A model generated the notes under the pieces. It was not told the origin of the DNA and searched no databases. It saw only the letters and a list, made by a program, of their open reading frames with translations. From Pelolinea sp. (GTDB lineage Bacteria > Chloroflexota > Anaerolineae > Anaerolineales > Anaerolineaceae), in assembly GCA_030692365.1 (NCBI GenBank), contig JAUYCC010000011.1:1-64000 (forward strand): a stretch of 64,000 nt of DNA, in the 5' to 3' direction. Below are positions 29,391 through 39,269 of this stretch, one piece after another. Every line of letters starts with the position of its first letter. Position 1 is the stretch's first letter. Position numbers and translations under genes: made by a program.

Positions 29391-31091
29391 TCAACTGATA
29401 TCGTAAACAAAAAAGTCATAAGGCTGGAGGTGAAGCTCTAATCCGTTTGAGCTCAACTGTTCGACAGGAATTTTCAGTTCATCCCCAAACCTGATTTCTT
29501 TTAGCGTTACCTGATCTTGTCCTTTGAGTTGCAGCGCTTGTAACAAATCTGTTGGCTCAGTTTTTTGGATATGTGCAGATTTTTCAATTTTTCCGGTCAC
29601 TTCTTTATCCTGATTATTAAAGGCGATCAGAGTCCGGAACGAATTGACAGTGTTAGTAAACACATAAACATTTTCATCCAATTTCGAGGATTTATTCAAA
29701 AAATCATACATTTTCAAATTCTCAGAGCTGGAAAAGCGGTTGCGCTCGTGTAGCAAAGGGGTTATCAACCGATAGTGATCACTCATGAATTGCATGTCAG
29801 GGGGTTCTTCAAGATATGGTCTGCCAAAGTCCATCCCATATTGCTCGGAAAATCCTTCAATCTGTCCATGGCCGAACAGGGGCAGGCCGGGCAAAACAGC
29901 CATCAGCCCACAAACGCCGAAGTATTTCTTGCCCTTTCCGAAAGATACAGCGGCAGGTTTTTCATCAGGAGTAGTCAAGTAATTGACAAAACTGTCCAGC
30001 ATGAAATGATTACTACCCAGGATTTTTAGCATGTATTTACGGAATTTTTTATTTTTTTCATCCCGCAGGTGATTCAAAAAGGCGCTGTTATACACCAGTT
30101 GCATACCCAACGATTGTACGAAGTATTTTTCCATCATCCAGAAAGCTTCCGCCAGAATGAGCGTATCTGGCGCTTCCCGAGAAAGGGCTTGAAGGACTTC
30201 GAGCCAGAATTCATCCGGCATCAAGGTGTCAAATTCCGCTTGTGTCATCACGTTCCCGACGCGTGTGGGAATATTTTTATCAGCGCCTGCATTGGGATAC
30301 CAGAGGCGTTTGTAGTGCAGCCTGAGGAGTGTCATTGCCGCATCCATACGAACAATATTAAATATTTTTGCTACCTCGATGATACGTGCTTTCATCGCTT
30401 TCCTGGTTTCGGGATTTAGATAATCCAGTTGGGCGGTATCATTCCAGGGCATGCTGGTGCCGTCGTTGCCGTGATAAATATAAACCGGAATGTCGGCATT
30501 TTTTGCTTTGTATTGAAATACCTCAGCAGCGCTGGACTGAGTGTAATAACCTTCTTCAAGACGAATCGCCACGGACGGATCCGGGGAGAGGTCAGGAGAT
30601 TTAAACTTCCAGGTATCCACCGGTTTTACTTGGGTGTTAATATACCAATCCGGGTGATTAATCAGCCAGGGTGAATCAATGGCCGTATGGTTGGGTACCA
30701 TATCGCACGCCAGGTAAATGCTTTTTCTTAGCGCTCTGGTTTTGAGCTTGGTTAATGCAGATTCGCCGCCAAGATCCTCCGCGATTTTGTAATCCAGTAT
30801 TGAGTAGGCGGAAGCGATGAGCTGGTCATACCCGTATAGATGCTTGATTCTTTTGGAAGCCGGGCTGCGCTGCCAAACACCGACCAGCCATAAACCGGTA
30901 ATCCCGTAACTCCGCAGTTTGTCCAGTTCTTCGTCAGGGATTTGGTCAAGCGTTTTAATTTCCTGCTGATACTCTTTGCTCAGCTGTGCCAGCCAAACCG
31001 GGGTATTTTTTGCAATTAAAACCAGATCGCGCTGCCATTCTGCAGATAAGGTGGTTTTATGGTCCCACGGGAGATTTTTTGAAGATTTCAT
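29391..31091 (-). CDS. Alpha-amylase family (GH13-like) protein
   Basis: YGITGLWLVGVWQRSP, YLACDMVPNHTAIDSPW, FNIVRMDAAMTLLR, LILAEAFW: GH13-like conserved regions. Confidence 0.85.
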   Translation of the reverse strand: MKSSKNLPWDHKTTLSAEWQRDLVLIAKNTPVWLAQLSKEYQQEIKTLDQIPDEELDKLRSYGITGLWLVGVWQRSPASKRIKHLYGYDQLIASAYSILDYKIAEDLGGESALTKLKTRALRKSIYLACDMVPNHTAIDSPWLINHPDWYINTQVKPVDTWKFKSPDLSPDPSVAIRLEEGYYTQSSAAEVFQYKAKNADIPVYIYHGNDGTSMPWNDTAQLDYLNPETRKAMKARIIEVAKIFNIVRMDAAMTLLRLHYKRLWYPNAGADKNIPTRVGNVMTQAEFDTLMPDEFWLEVLQALSREAPDTLILAEAFWMMEKYFVQSLGMQLVYNSAFLNHLRDEKNKKFRKYMLKILGSNHFMLDSFVNYLTTPDEKPAAVSFGKGKKYFGVCGLMAVLPGLPLFGHGQIEGFSEQYGMDFGRPYLEEPPDMQFMSDHYRLITPLLHERNRFSSSENLKMYDFLNKSSKLDENVYVFTNTVNSFRTLIAFNNQDKEVTGKIEKSAHIQKTEPTDLLQALQLKGQDQVTLKEIRFGDELKIPVEQLSSNGLELHLQPYDFFVYDIS

Positions 31092-31124
31092 GATTATGAA
31101 TTTAGGGTTTATTTTCGAAGAAAC

Positions 31125-31994
31125 CTAATCTAGCAACTCTTTTATTGTAAACCAATCCCCTGGTTTATCCTCGATCTGAACGCCTTCGATGAGAAATCCA
31201 TTCCCAACCAAAGTTTTTAAGGACCTGTCGATTGAAAGATCGATCCACTGAAATAGTTTTTTCACATCGTTTTTGGTGGCAGAACCGACCGAGAGAAAAT
31301 AAGACCTCAAAATTTCCTGCCGTGCCTGCGCTTCGCTGATGTCATGTGCCCGATCCGTGAGATCCGGAAATTGGCGGTGTACTGCATCGAAAATGAAAGC
31401 GTAATGCCAGGCGCCGCTTTCAGCTATGCCAACTGGTAGAATGCGAAAGTCGCGCTGCAGCAGCAATAATGCCCGGTTAAACCTTGAGGTATTCTCGCTG
31501 GATGACAGATTGGCCGCCTTGCGCAGCATCAGCGAATCCAAAGCCCCATTATTCAATAGCGCTTCATAAACGAGCTTTTCTTCGCTGCTGAGAACCCCTT
31601 CTTCATAGCTGATCAGGTAGTCTTCTTCAGGATTTCCATAATTAGGCGATAGGGCATAAAAATAAGGAAGTAGGTCCAGGGAAATGATGGTACTTTTTTG
31701 CCGAAGAATTTTGGCGTAAAACCAGACCTTTTTCCCAAGCAGGTCATCTTTCCAGCCCCAGGTAACATGCGCTGGATCGTCATGATTATTCGGAACCGGC
31801 CTATCGCCGGCAACAGCCCCCCACAGGCTTGGAAAATCAATGCCTTTGATCGGCCAGAAAAAAACTGTGCCGCGCTCGTTTACAAAATCAATCGCGTCCT
31901 GCTTGCTGCGCAGGCGCTTGCGGGGAAGATAACAGAATGTCCTTGCACGATGTTCCCGCAGCTTGGCAGCGGAAATGGTGGCTTCAGTCTGCAT
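31125..31994 (-). CDS. AlkZ/YcaQ-related winged-helix protein
   Basis: ARTFCYLPRKRLRSKQDAIDFVNERGTVFFWPIKGIDFPSLWGAVAGDRPVP...HVTWGWKDDLLGKKVWFYAKILR resembles HTH_42/YcaQ-type proteins. Assignment from memory of the family style. Confidence 0.5.
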   Translation of the reverse strand: MQTEATISAAKLREHRARTFCYLPRKRLRSKQDAIDFVNERGTVFFWPIKGIDFPSLWGAVAGDRPVPNNHDDPAHVTWGWKDDLLGKKVWFYAKILRQKSTIISLDLLPYFYALSPNYGNPEEDYLISYEEGVLSSEEKLVYEALLNNGALDSLMLRKAANLSSSENTSRFNRALLLLQRDFRILPVGIAESGAWHYAFIFDAVHRQFPDLTDRAHDISEAQARQEILRSYFLSVGSATKNDVKKLFQWIDLSIDRSLKTLVGNGFLIEGVQIEDKPGDWFTIKELLD

Positions 31995-33144
31995 TGGTCA
32001 GAATGTGGGTGATGATGTTCGATCCGCTGCCGCCGATGTTTTGCGCCATACCCCATCTGGCGCCATCTATCTGGGCTTCTCCTGCCTGCCCGCGCAGTTG
32101 GGTCACCACTTCCGCGATCTGATACATGCCGGTTGCGCCAACCGGGTGACCGCGAGCCTTCAACCCGCCAAGCGTGGCCACCGGGATCTTCCCACCTTTT
32201 CTTATTTCGTTATCAAGCGCCAATCGTGGCCCTTGGCCCCTTTCGGCAAATCCGGAGGCTTCCAGTGATAAGGCTGCCATGATAGTAAACGCGTCGTGGT
32301 ATTCAAAAAAGTCTATGCTGTATTGATCAATGCTTGCCTGTCTGTATGCGTCCTTTGATGAGCGTTCTGCGGAGGTCAGCCAGAGCGGGTCTTTTCTGGC
32401 ATGGACAGCGATGGTATCGCTGGCTGCTCCTGAACCTGCCACACGGATGACGGATTTATTGGGTAAAGGAGCAAGTTTTTCGACGGGAACAAGCAAGGCC
32501 GCGGCCGCACCGTCACCGATGGGTGAGGCATCCAGTAATGTGATCGGGTCGCATATAACTCCCGCTTCTTCAAATTGCTTCTGGGTGATGAGCATGTGAA
32601 AGCGCGCGTAAGGATTGTGCATTGCGTTGGCATGCGCATTGATTGAGAAGTTCGCGAAATCACTGCGCTTCCAACCGTATTCATGCAAGTAACGCTGCAT
32701 GATCAGGGCGTTCAGCGCGACAAAAGATACCCCCTGGCTGACCTCCCAGTCCGCGTCTGCAGCCGTTGCGAGGCTGGCTGTGATCTCTGCGGAAGGGGAA
32801 TCTGTCATTTTTTCAACACCAACCGCAACAGCCACATCAATTTCGCCGGATGCAACTGCAATCAAGGCGGCGCGGAAGGCTGCTGCGCCGGAGCTGCAAG
32901 CGGATTCGAGCCGATAAGCTTCTTTGCTCTTTTGGCCGACCCAGTCCGCGATGTACGCGCCCAGCTGCTGCTGGTTGTTTGCTGAAGCGGACATCATATT
33001 TCCAACATATAGTCCGTCAAAATAATCCAAACCAGCGTTGGCCATCGCCTTAAGCACCGCGTCACCGGCAAGCTCTCGGAGGGATTTATCCCAGTGTTCA
33101 CTGATTTCGGTCTGACCAATTCCAATCACCGCGACTTCACGCAT
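31984..33144 (-). CDS. Thiolase family protein (acetyl-CoA acetyltransferase-like)
   Basis: VIGIGQTEIS, RLESACSSGAAAFRAAL (active-site Cys), EYHDAFTIMAALSLEASGF, GGLKARGHPVGATGMYQIAEV, NIGGSGSNIITHIL. Confidence 0.92.
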   Translation of the reverse strand: MREVAVIGIGQTEISEHWDKSLRELAGDAVLKAMANAGLDYFDGLYVGNMMSASANNQQQLGAYIADWVGQKSKEAYRLESACSSGAAAFRAALIAVASGEIDVAVAVGVEKMTDSPSAEITASLATAADADWEVSQGVSFVALNALIMQRYLHEYGWKRSDFANFSINAHANAMHNPYARFHMLITQKQFEEAGVICDPITLLDASPIGDGAAAALLVPVEKLAPLPNKSVIRVAGSGAASDTIAVHARKDPLWLTSAERSSKDAYRQASIDQYSIDFFEYHDAFTIMAALSLEASGFAERGQGPRLALDNEIRKGGKIPVATLGGLKARGHPVGATGMYQIAEVVTQLRGQAGEAQIDGARWGMAQNIGGSGSNIITHILTNAD

Positions 33145-33243
33145 AATTTACTCCTGACAAAGTTTGATTCTATTATAAATAAACGCCCTCTCATAATCTA
33201 TCCGATTGATATTCAGGTAAAATTTGCATTTCAGGAGTTCACC

Positions 33244-33879
33244 ATGAAAATCATTGATATCACATTGCCCATGTCAAATCAAACACCGGTCTGGGAAGGC
33301 GATAAGGGGATCATTATCAGACAGGTTGCGTCTCTTTCAAAAGGTTCGGATTTTAATGTCTCGCGCGCTGAATTTGGAGTTCACGCAGGAACGCATATTG
33401 ACGCGCCTTTTCATGTATTTAATCATGGCTATACGGTTGACAAAACTCCTCTGGATATCCTGATCGGACCCGTGCAGGTTGTGCGGATTGATGATTCTAT
33501 TGAAATAATTACCAGAGAAGTTCTGCTGAAGGCAGGATTTGTGAAAAGTACACAGCGCCTGTTGCTGAAAACCAGAAATTCTGATTACTGGATCAAAGAC
33601 CCTTACCGCTTCAACCGTGAATTTGTAGCCATTGACTCCAGCGCGGCGGAATTTCTGGTAGAAGAAAGTGTCTCCTTTGTGGGGATTGATTATTTTTCAA
33701 TCTCACCATTCATAGACCTGAAAGCTCCGCATGAGATACTTCTGCGGGCGGGAATTGTGATACTTGAAAACGCGTACCTGGTTAATGTGGAACCGGGTAC
33801 ATACAACTTGATTTGCCTGCCATTAAGTTTGGTCGGCACCGATGGCGCGCCGGTGCGTGCTGTGCTGACAACAGAGTAA
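33244..33879 (+). CDS. Cyclase family protein (kynurenine formamidase-like)
   Basis: IDITLPMSNQTPVWEGD, FGVHAGTHIDAPFHVF (HxGTHxDxPxH), FVGIDYFSISPF. Start at ATG 33244 behind an SD-like caggag. Confidence 0.9.
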   Translation: MKIIDITLPMSNQTPVWEGDKGIIIRQVASLSKGSDFNVSRAEFGVHAGTHIDAPFHVFNHGYTVDKTPLDILIGPVQVVRIDDSIEIITREVLLKAGFVKSTQRLLLKTRNSDYWIKDPYRFNREFVAIDSSAAEFLVEESVSFVGIDYFSISPFIDLKAPHEILLRAGIVILENAYLVNVEPGTYNLICLPLSLVGTDGAPVRAVLTTE

Positions 33880-34650
33880 TTATCCCGGCACCGGCAGAGT
33901 GTAACCGCCGTCCACCACAATGATCTGACCGCGGATCATATCTGCGGAGGGGCTGCATAAAAAAGCAGCGACTTCAGCCACATCCCAGGGGGAGACCAGT
34001 CGTCCTGCGGGGGTGTTGGCGACCGCGCGGGGAAGAACACCTTTATCGTCCATAAAGGCAAAATGCTTTAAAGCCCCGGTCTCAACAATACCGGGCGCAA
34101 TCCCGTTGACCGCGATGTTCCTGGGTGCCAGTTCAACCGCGAGATATCTCACAAGCGAATTCAACGCTGCCTTGCTGGCGCCCACCGCCACATAATCAGG
34201 CAAGACACGTTCCGCGCCTGGGCTTGTGATGGCAACCATCTTTCCGCCGCCCGCTTTATCCATCAACACAGCCGCGAATTGCGCGCCAAACAGAAAAGCT
34301 TTGGCGTTGACGTTGAGCGTATGCTCCCAACCAGACTCTTTTTGTTCCATGGCAGGCCGGTTGAAACCCGATGCGGCGTTTGAAATGAAAAAATCCAGTT
34401 TGCCAAATTCTCTATCAGTCTCGCTGAATAATTTTTCCAATCCTTCGGTTTTTCCAATGTTGGCACGCACAACCAGCGCTTTCCTGCCCAACAAGCGGAT
34501 CTTCCCGGCAGTCTCTTCCGCTGGTTGTTGATTGTGAACATAGTTGACGATAATGTCAGCGCCCAACTCCGCAAAATGAATAGCGATAGCGCTCCCGATC
34601 CCGCGACCCGAACCGGTGATTAAAGCAGTTTTACCCTCAAGCTGTGTCAT
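33880..34650 (-). CDS. fabL: FabL-like enoyl-ACP reductase III / SDR family oxidoreductase
   Basis: ALITGSGRGIGSAIA; FISNAASGFNRPAMEQKESGWEHTLNVNAKAFLFGAQFAA; YVAVGASKAALNSLVRYLAVELAPRNIAVNGIAPG; ADMIRGQIIVVDGG. Resembles Bacillus FabL as I recall it. Confidence 0.75.
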   Translation of the reverse strand: MTQLEGKTALITGSGRGIGSAIAIHFAELGADIIVNYVHNQQPAEETAGKIRLLGRKALVVRANIGKTEGLEKLFSETDREFGKLDFFISNAASGFNRPAMEQKESGWEHTLNVNAKAFLFGAQFAAVLMDKAGGGKMVAITSPGAERVLPDYVAVGASKAALNSLVRYLAVELAPRNIAVNGIAPGIVETGALKHFAFMDDKGVLPRAVANTPAGRLVSPWDVAEVAAFLCSPSADMIRGQIIVVDGGYTLPVPG

Positions 34651-34782
34651 TTTTCCATCCTTGAAATAAAAAGATTCTATGAAAATTGATATATGTAATT
34701 AACACTCTACTTAGATAAATGATATATTATTTTGGTAGGATACATACCTATGAAATTACTCCAATAGTAAAAGGGATATTTA

Positions 34783-35712
34783 ATGGCAGAAGAAAAAGTT
34801 GTCGAAGATGTGATCATTTTGGGTACAGGCCCTGCGGGGTTATCTGCGGCGCTTTATGCCGCGCGCGCCGACCTTCATCCGCTGATCATGACCGGTACGG
34901 AAATTGGCGGCCAGGCGGCGCTCACCGACCGCATTGAAAACTATCCGGGTTTTCCGGAGGGCGTGGGCGGCTCAGAATTGGCGGATCTTTTTCAGAAAAA
35001 TGCCGAACGGTTTGGCGCGCGGCTGGAGTATGATACTGCCACGGAGGTTGACCTTTCACAACAACCCTTTAAGGTAAAAACATACAGCAAAGATTATTTT
35101 TCGAAGGCTCTAATTCTGACCACCGGTGCCAGGTCCAATAAACTGAATGTTCCGGGTGAAAATGAGTTCAGGGGCAGGGGCGTTTCTTATTGCGCCACCT
35201 GTGATGGCTGGTTTTTTAAGGAAAAGAAAGTAGCAGTGGTAGGCGGTGGCGACAGCGCGCTGGAAGAAGCAATTTTCCTGACCCGTTTCGCGACCTCTGT
35301 AATAATCATCCACAGGCGGGACGCATTGCGGGCAGGAGCGATTCTGCAGAAACGTGCAACAGACAACCCAAAGATTCACTTCGTCTGGAATACTGTCGTT
35401 ACCGAGATCAAAGGCGTTGACGGGGTTGACCAGCTTCGACTGAAAAATGTCAAAGATGGGACGGAATCTGAAATGGATGTTGACGGTATATTTGTCTTTA
35501 TCGGGCATACACCCAACACAGAAATTTTCAAAGGGCAGATTGATCTTGATGAAAAAGGGTATATTGTCGTAGATAATCGCTTGCGTACCAAAATTCCGGG
35601 TGTTTTCGCTGCGGGAGAAGTTTGTGATCCGCATTACCGCCAGGTGGTGACATCGGCAGGTATGGGCGCGGCAGCCGCTATTGAAGCGACACGTTTTTTA
35701 GAAAATGATTAA
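34783..35712 (+). CDS. trxB: Thioredoxin-disulfide reductase
   Basis: ILGTGPAGLSAALYAARADL, GVSYCATCDGWFFKEKKVAVVGGGDSALEEA, VFAAGEVCDPHYRQVVTSAGMGAAAA. Confidence 0.95.
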   Translation: MAEEKVVEDVIILGTGPAGLSAALYAARADLHPLIMTGTEIGGQAALTDRIENYPGFPEGVGGSELADLFQKNAERFGARLEYDTATEVDLSQQPFKVKTYSKDYFSKALILTTGARSNKLNVPGENEFRGRGVSYCATCDGWFFKEKKVAVVGGGDSALEEAIFLTRFATSVIIIHRRDALRAGAILQKRATDNPKIHFVWNTVVTEIKGVDGVDQLRLKNVKDGTESEMDVDGIFVFIGHTPNTEIFKGQIDLDEKGYIVVDNRLRTKIPGVFAAGEVCDPHYRQVVTSAGMGAAAAIEATRFLEND

Positions 35713-35730
35713 TTGATTTGTGATAAAAAG

Positions 35731-35758
35731 AAAAGGAGCTCATTGGAGCTCCTTTTTT
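35731..35758. terminator. Bidirectional-type intrinsic terminator between trxB and the convergent LysM gene
   Basis: Perfect 11-bp stem AAAAGGAGCTC-attg-GAGCTCCTTTT plus further T's. Confidence 0.85.
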
Positions 35759-35764
35759 GTTTTG

Positions 35765-36910
35765 TTAAGGCGCCTGGGTAACAACAGCCCCAATGCCGGA
35801 CCAGGAAAATACGCGCGGTACACTCTGCGAACCGGCTGGCACCCAGATTGCATCTCCAGATTCGGTGGTGCCGAATTGGCGGACTGGCTGCACCCACCAG
35901 CGGATGACGTGTGGCTCGTTTTCAACCGGCCTGAATGTGGCCGGAACAATATACTTGGTGTCGTTGGTGTAGTCCACCAGTTTTCTGCCCTGACCTTGGG
36001 TGAGGTCCTCAATTGTGACCGCGTAAGATTCGCCTTCCAGCATGCCGCCGATGGCAGCCCACTGCAAGGTGATGGAATCATTCGCGCCAGTGAAGATGGC
36101 GCCATCCGCGGGGAGCAGCAAGTTCGCCGGCTGGTATGGGGGTGGCAGTGTGGCGGTTGGGGTTGGACCGGCGGTTGGCAGGCGTTCGCATAACGGGATG
36201 GTGATCACCTGGCCGGAATAAATGTTGTTGGAAGTCAGCCCGTTATAGGTTTTTAAGGTTTCAACGGTCACCGCGTAATTGGCAGCGATTCCGCTCAAGG
36301 TGTCATTTTCACCTACCCGGTATTCAATTTTCTGGCAGGCGGATTCAGTAGCTTGATTGACACTCAACGTACTGGTCGCCATAGGCGACGCAGTTGGGGT
36401 AGGCTGTGGGACCAGAATTGTTTGGCCGACAGTTAATACGCCGCAGTTAGGCGGAAGGTTGTTCAATTCAGCGATACTCCTAACCGTCACATCGAAGATT
36501 ACAGCAATCAGGCTGCAGGTATCGTTACTGCGAATCTGGTAATCCTTTGGAGGTAAGGGCGTGAAGGTAGGTTCGGGTGTGGATGTAACCGTCGGTGTTG
36601 GGCTCTGTTCAAATGTGGGAGATGGGCTGGCTGTGGCCGTCGCTTCCGACGGTGTAACCTGCCCGGTTCCTCGCAGCACCAGAAAGCCTAAACCCCAGCC
36701 AACTGCCAGAATGATAAAAAGTAAACCAATAGCCAATGGCAGGCTTAACTTGAGTTCCGGCAGCTTTTGGGCTTGCCGAGTCTGCTTGGCTTTAAGGGCG
36801 GATTTAACGGTAAAGGTTCGCCCGCATACCAGGCAGCGTGGAGCGTTTTCAGCCAGTTTGGTGCCACAGGTGGGGCATATTTTTGTTTGGGAATTTAATT
36901 CAGGTGCCAT
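35765..36910 (-). CDS. Zinc-ribbon, transmembrane, double-LysM protein
   Basis: N-terminal CPTCGTKLAENAPRCLVCGRTF, TM helix, two LysM units (YQIRSNDTCSLIAVIFDVTVRSIAELNNL; YRVGENDTLSGIAANYAVTVETLKTYNGL). Confidence 0.87.
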   Translation of the reverse strand: MAPELNSQTKICPTCGTKLAENAPRCLVCGRTFTVKSALKAKQTRQAQKLPELKLSLPLAIGLLFIILAVGWGLGFLVLRGTGQVTPSEATATASPSPTFEQSPTPTVTSTPEPTFTPLPPKDYQIRSNDTCSLIAVIFDVTVRSIAELNNLPPNCGVLTVGQTILVPQPTPTASPMATSTLSVNQATESACQKIEYRVGENDTLSGIAANYAVTVETLKTYNGLTSNNIYSGQVITIPLCERLPTAGPTPTATLPPPYQPANLLLPADGAIFTGANDSITLQWAAIGGMLEGESYAVTIEDLTQGQGRKLVDYTNDTKYIVPATFRPVENEPHVIRWWVQPVRQFGTTESGDAIWVPAGSQSVPRVFSWSGIGAVVTQAP

Positions 36911-36987
36911 AGAAAGGTTTTACCTCAAAAAATCGAGTCATTATATCATTTTGGTCAAGTGGCCTAAATCTTGGGTATGATTAGACC

Positions 36988-38178
36988 ATGCAATCAGGTA
37001 ATTTATTAAGCGTTTATATTCATATCCCGTTTTGCAGAACGCGCTGCGGTTATTGCGATTTTAACACATATGCCGGCTATGACCATTTGAAGGAATCGTA
37101 TGTAAAAGCAGTGGTCGAGGAGATCTCCAGGACATCCAGAAAAATTGATAACGATTATTTAGTCCATACCATCTATTTCGGAGGAGGGACTCCCAATTTA
37201 TTGTCCTCCAACCAAATAGAGGAAATAATAAAAGGCATCAGGGACAAATATATTTTTTCTTCTCAAATAGAATTAAGTACCGAAGCTAACCCTTCTTGTC
37301 TTCCGGGAGATTACCTCAATGCGCTAAGGGATATTGGCATCAACCGATTGAGTTTGGGAATGCAATCTGCTTCAGCCAAAGATCTTGAGATTCTTGGAAG
37401 GAGCCATACTTTTAAGGATGTAGAAATCAGTGTTGAAAACGCGAGAAAAGCCGGTTTTACAAATATCAACCTGGATCTGATCTTTGGAATTCCGTATCAG
37501 ACTCTCTTGTCATTTGAAGACACATTGAAGTCCGCGATCAATTTATCCCCGAGCCATCTTTCTCTATACGCGCTCTCTGTTGAAGATTCAACTCCTTTGG
37601 CCATTCAGATCGCGGAAAAAGTGGTGCCGGAATCGGATGAAGACCTGGCAGCGGATATGTACATTCTGGCGATGGAATTTCTTGAAAAGCATGGATTCAG
37701 CCAATATGAGATATCCAATTGGTCATTGGATCAGAAGAGCCAATGCCTGCATAACCTGCAATATTGGCGGAATCTGGATTATCTGGGATTTGGCGCAGGT
37801 GCGCATAGCCTTTACAGGCAAACAAGGTGGGAAAATCGTAAAACAATAACCGATTATATCGATTCGATATCACAAAGTCCTCAAAATGAGGATTATATTT
37901 CTCCGGCTGGGATAAATCTGATTTCCCTTACCAATACTGATGAAATGTCTGAGACCATGATGATGGGGATGCGTTTAACCGAAGAAGGTATAAGTGCCGA
38001 GAATTTCTTGAAACGATTTGGGGTTAGCCTGGATGAAGTTTATTCCAAAGAAATAACCAAATTGCTACATCAGGTATTGGTGGAATGGGTTATGGTGGAA
38101 GGCCACAGCCATTTACGGCTGACCAAAAAAGGCAGACTGCTGGGCAACCAGGTTTTTATGCAATTTATACGGGACTAA
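36988..38178 (+). CDS. hemW: HemW-type radical SAM protein (oxygen-independent coproporphyrinogen oxidase-like)
   Basis: YIHIPFCRTRCGYCDFNTY (CxxxCxxC), YFGGGTPNLL, NINLDLIFGIPYQT, HemN C-terminal domain. Confidence 0.92.
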   Translation: MQSGNLLSVYIHIPFCRTRCGYCDFNTYAGYDHLKESYVKAVVEEISRTSRKIDNDYLVHTIYFGGGTPNLLSSNQIEEIIKGIRDKYIFSSQIELSTEANPSCLPGDYLNALRDIGINRLSLGMQSASAKDLEILGRSHTFKDVEISVENARKAGFTNINLDLIFGIPYQTLLSFEDTLKSAINLSPSHLSLYALSVEDSTPLAIQIAEKVVPESDEDLAADMYILAMEFLEKHGFSQYEISNWSLDQKSQCLHNLQYWRNLDYLGFGAGAHSLYRQTRWENRKTITDYIDSISQSPQNEDYISPAGINLISLTNTDEMSETMMMGMRLTEEGISAENFLKRFGVSLDEVYSKEITKLLHQVLVEWVMVEGHSHLRLTKKGRLLGNQVFMQFIRD

Positions 38179-38181
38179 AGA

Positions 38182-39231
38182 TTAATAAACCAGAACGGGG
38201 GTATGGTAAACGGTATTGACTTTGGTTTCCTGCGGTGTCGGTGTGCACCAGCGGTATATCCATTTGGCGTCTTCAGAGCGCATATTGATACAGCCGTGGC
38301 TCATGGTAACTCCAAAATTATTGTGCCAATATGTTCCATGGATAGCTACACCAGAATTTGGCTCAAAATAAGATACCCACGGAACTCCAGGCAGCTCATA
38401 AGCTTCCACATCAAAGCGCGCAATACTTCCGTCACCCATATGTATTGCAGGGCGCTTGTTTTGGATTATATGATCACCTTTCGGTGAATCGGTAGGAATT
38501 ATCCCTGGACCTTTCAGAGTACTGGGTAATCCGGTCGAAACCAACGCCTCTTTAACCAAGGTGCTGCCTTCAAAGGCACGCAAAGTTTGAAAATCGATAG
38601 AAATTTCAATGCGCTTGTCTTTTGGATTAACCTCCGGGTTGATGGGTAGTAATTCATCATCTTCCACTTTTCGCAAGTGAATGGCACGAACGTAATAGGA
38701 AAGCGTTAGTAACGAATCATTGACCTTGTACCATGCTTCCCCGTCCGGCCCTTCCAAAACCTCAAATACCCAATGTGTAGAGGAATAATACAGGCGATAA
38801 AAAGGCTCCCATGTCCCATTCTGGCGGATGCGGTAGGATTGTGAAAACGGGACGGACAATTCCATCAATTGGCCGGATGAGGGAAAGGTTTTCATGATCG
38901 GATTCAACTGGTTGCGTACCCGCTGCACCCAGGCGCTGTGGACGTAACCTCCCCAAACGCGGTGCCATAAAGGGTTATAACCGGGGCCATCTTCAGAAAT
39001 GGCATCCTGATAGATATTCAAAATATTATCGCGGAAATGCTGAAATAGGATCTTGCTTTTATCTGACGCTTCTTTATATACGCTCAGGGATTCAGAGGTG
39101 ACCCTGCCCAATTTGGAAATCGGAGTTGTGCCTGATGAAGAGAGTTGTTTTGGCAAAGCCAGCGCCGCTAATCCTAATCCACTGGTTTTAAGGAATTCAC
39201 GGCGGTCCATTTTCTTGTTCACAAGCGGCAT
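38182..39231 (-). CDS. Tat-exported L,D-transpeptidase (YkuD domain)
   Basis: MDRREFLKTSGLGLAALALP Tat-like leader; IHGTYWHNNFGVTMSHGCINMRSEDAKWIYRW catalytic segment. Confidence 0.9.
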   Translation of the reverse strand: MPLVNKKMDRREFLKTSGLGLAALALPKQLSSSGTTPISKLGRVTSESLSVYKEASDKSKILFQHFRDNILNIYQDAISEDGPGYNPLWHRVWGGYVHSAWVQRVRNQLNPIMKTFPSSGQLMELSVPFSQSYRIRQNGTWEPFYRLYYSSTHWVFEVLEGPDGEAWYKVNDSLLTLSYYVRAIHLRKVEDDELLPINPEVNPKDKRIEISIDFQTLRAFEGSTLVKEALVSTGLPSTLKGPGIIPTDSPKGDHIIQNKRPAIHMGDGSIARFDVEAYELPGVPWVSYFEPNSGVAIHGTYWHNNFGVTMSHGCINMRSEDAKWIYRWCTPTPQETKVNTVYHTPVLVY

Positions 39232-39269
39232 TATACCAATAATGTGGACAAAATTAGTAGGATTTAGGA

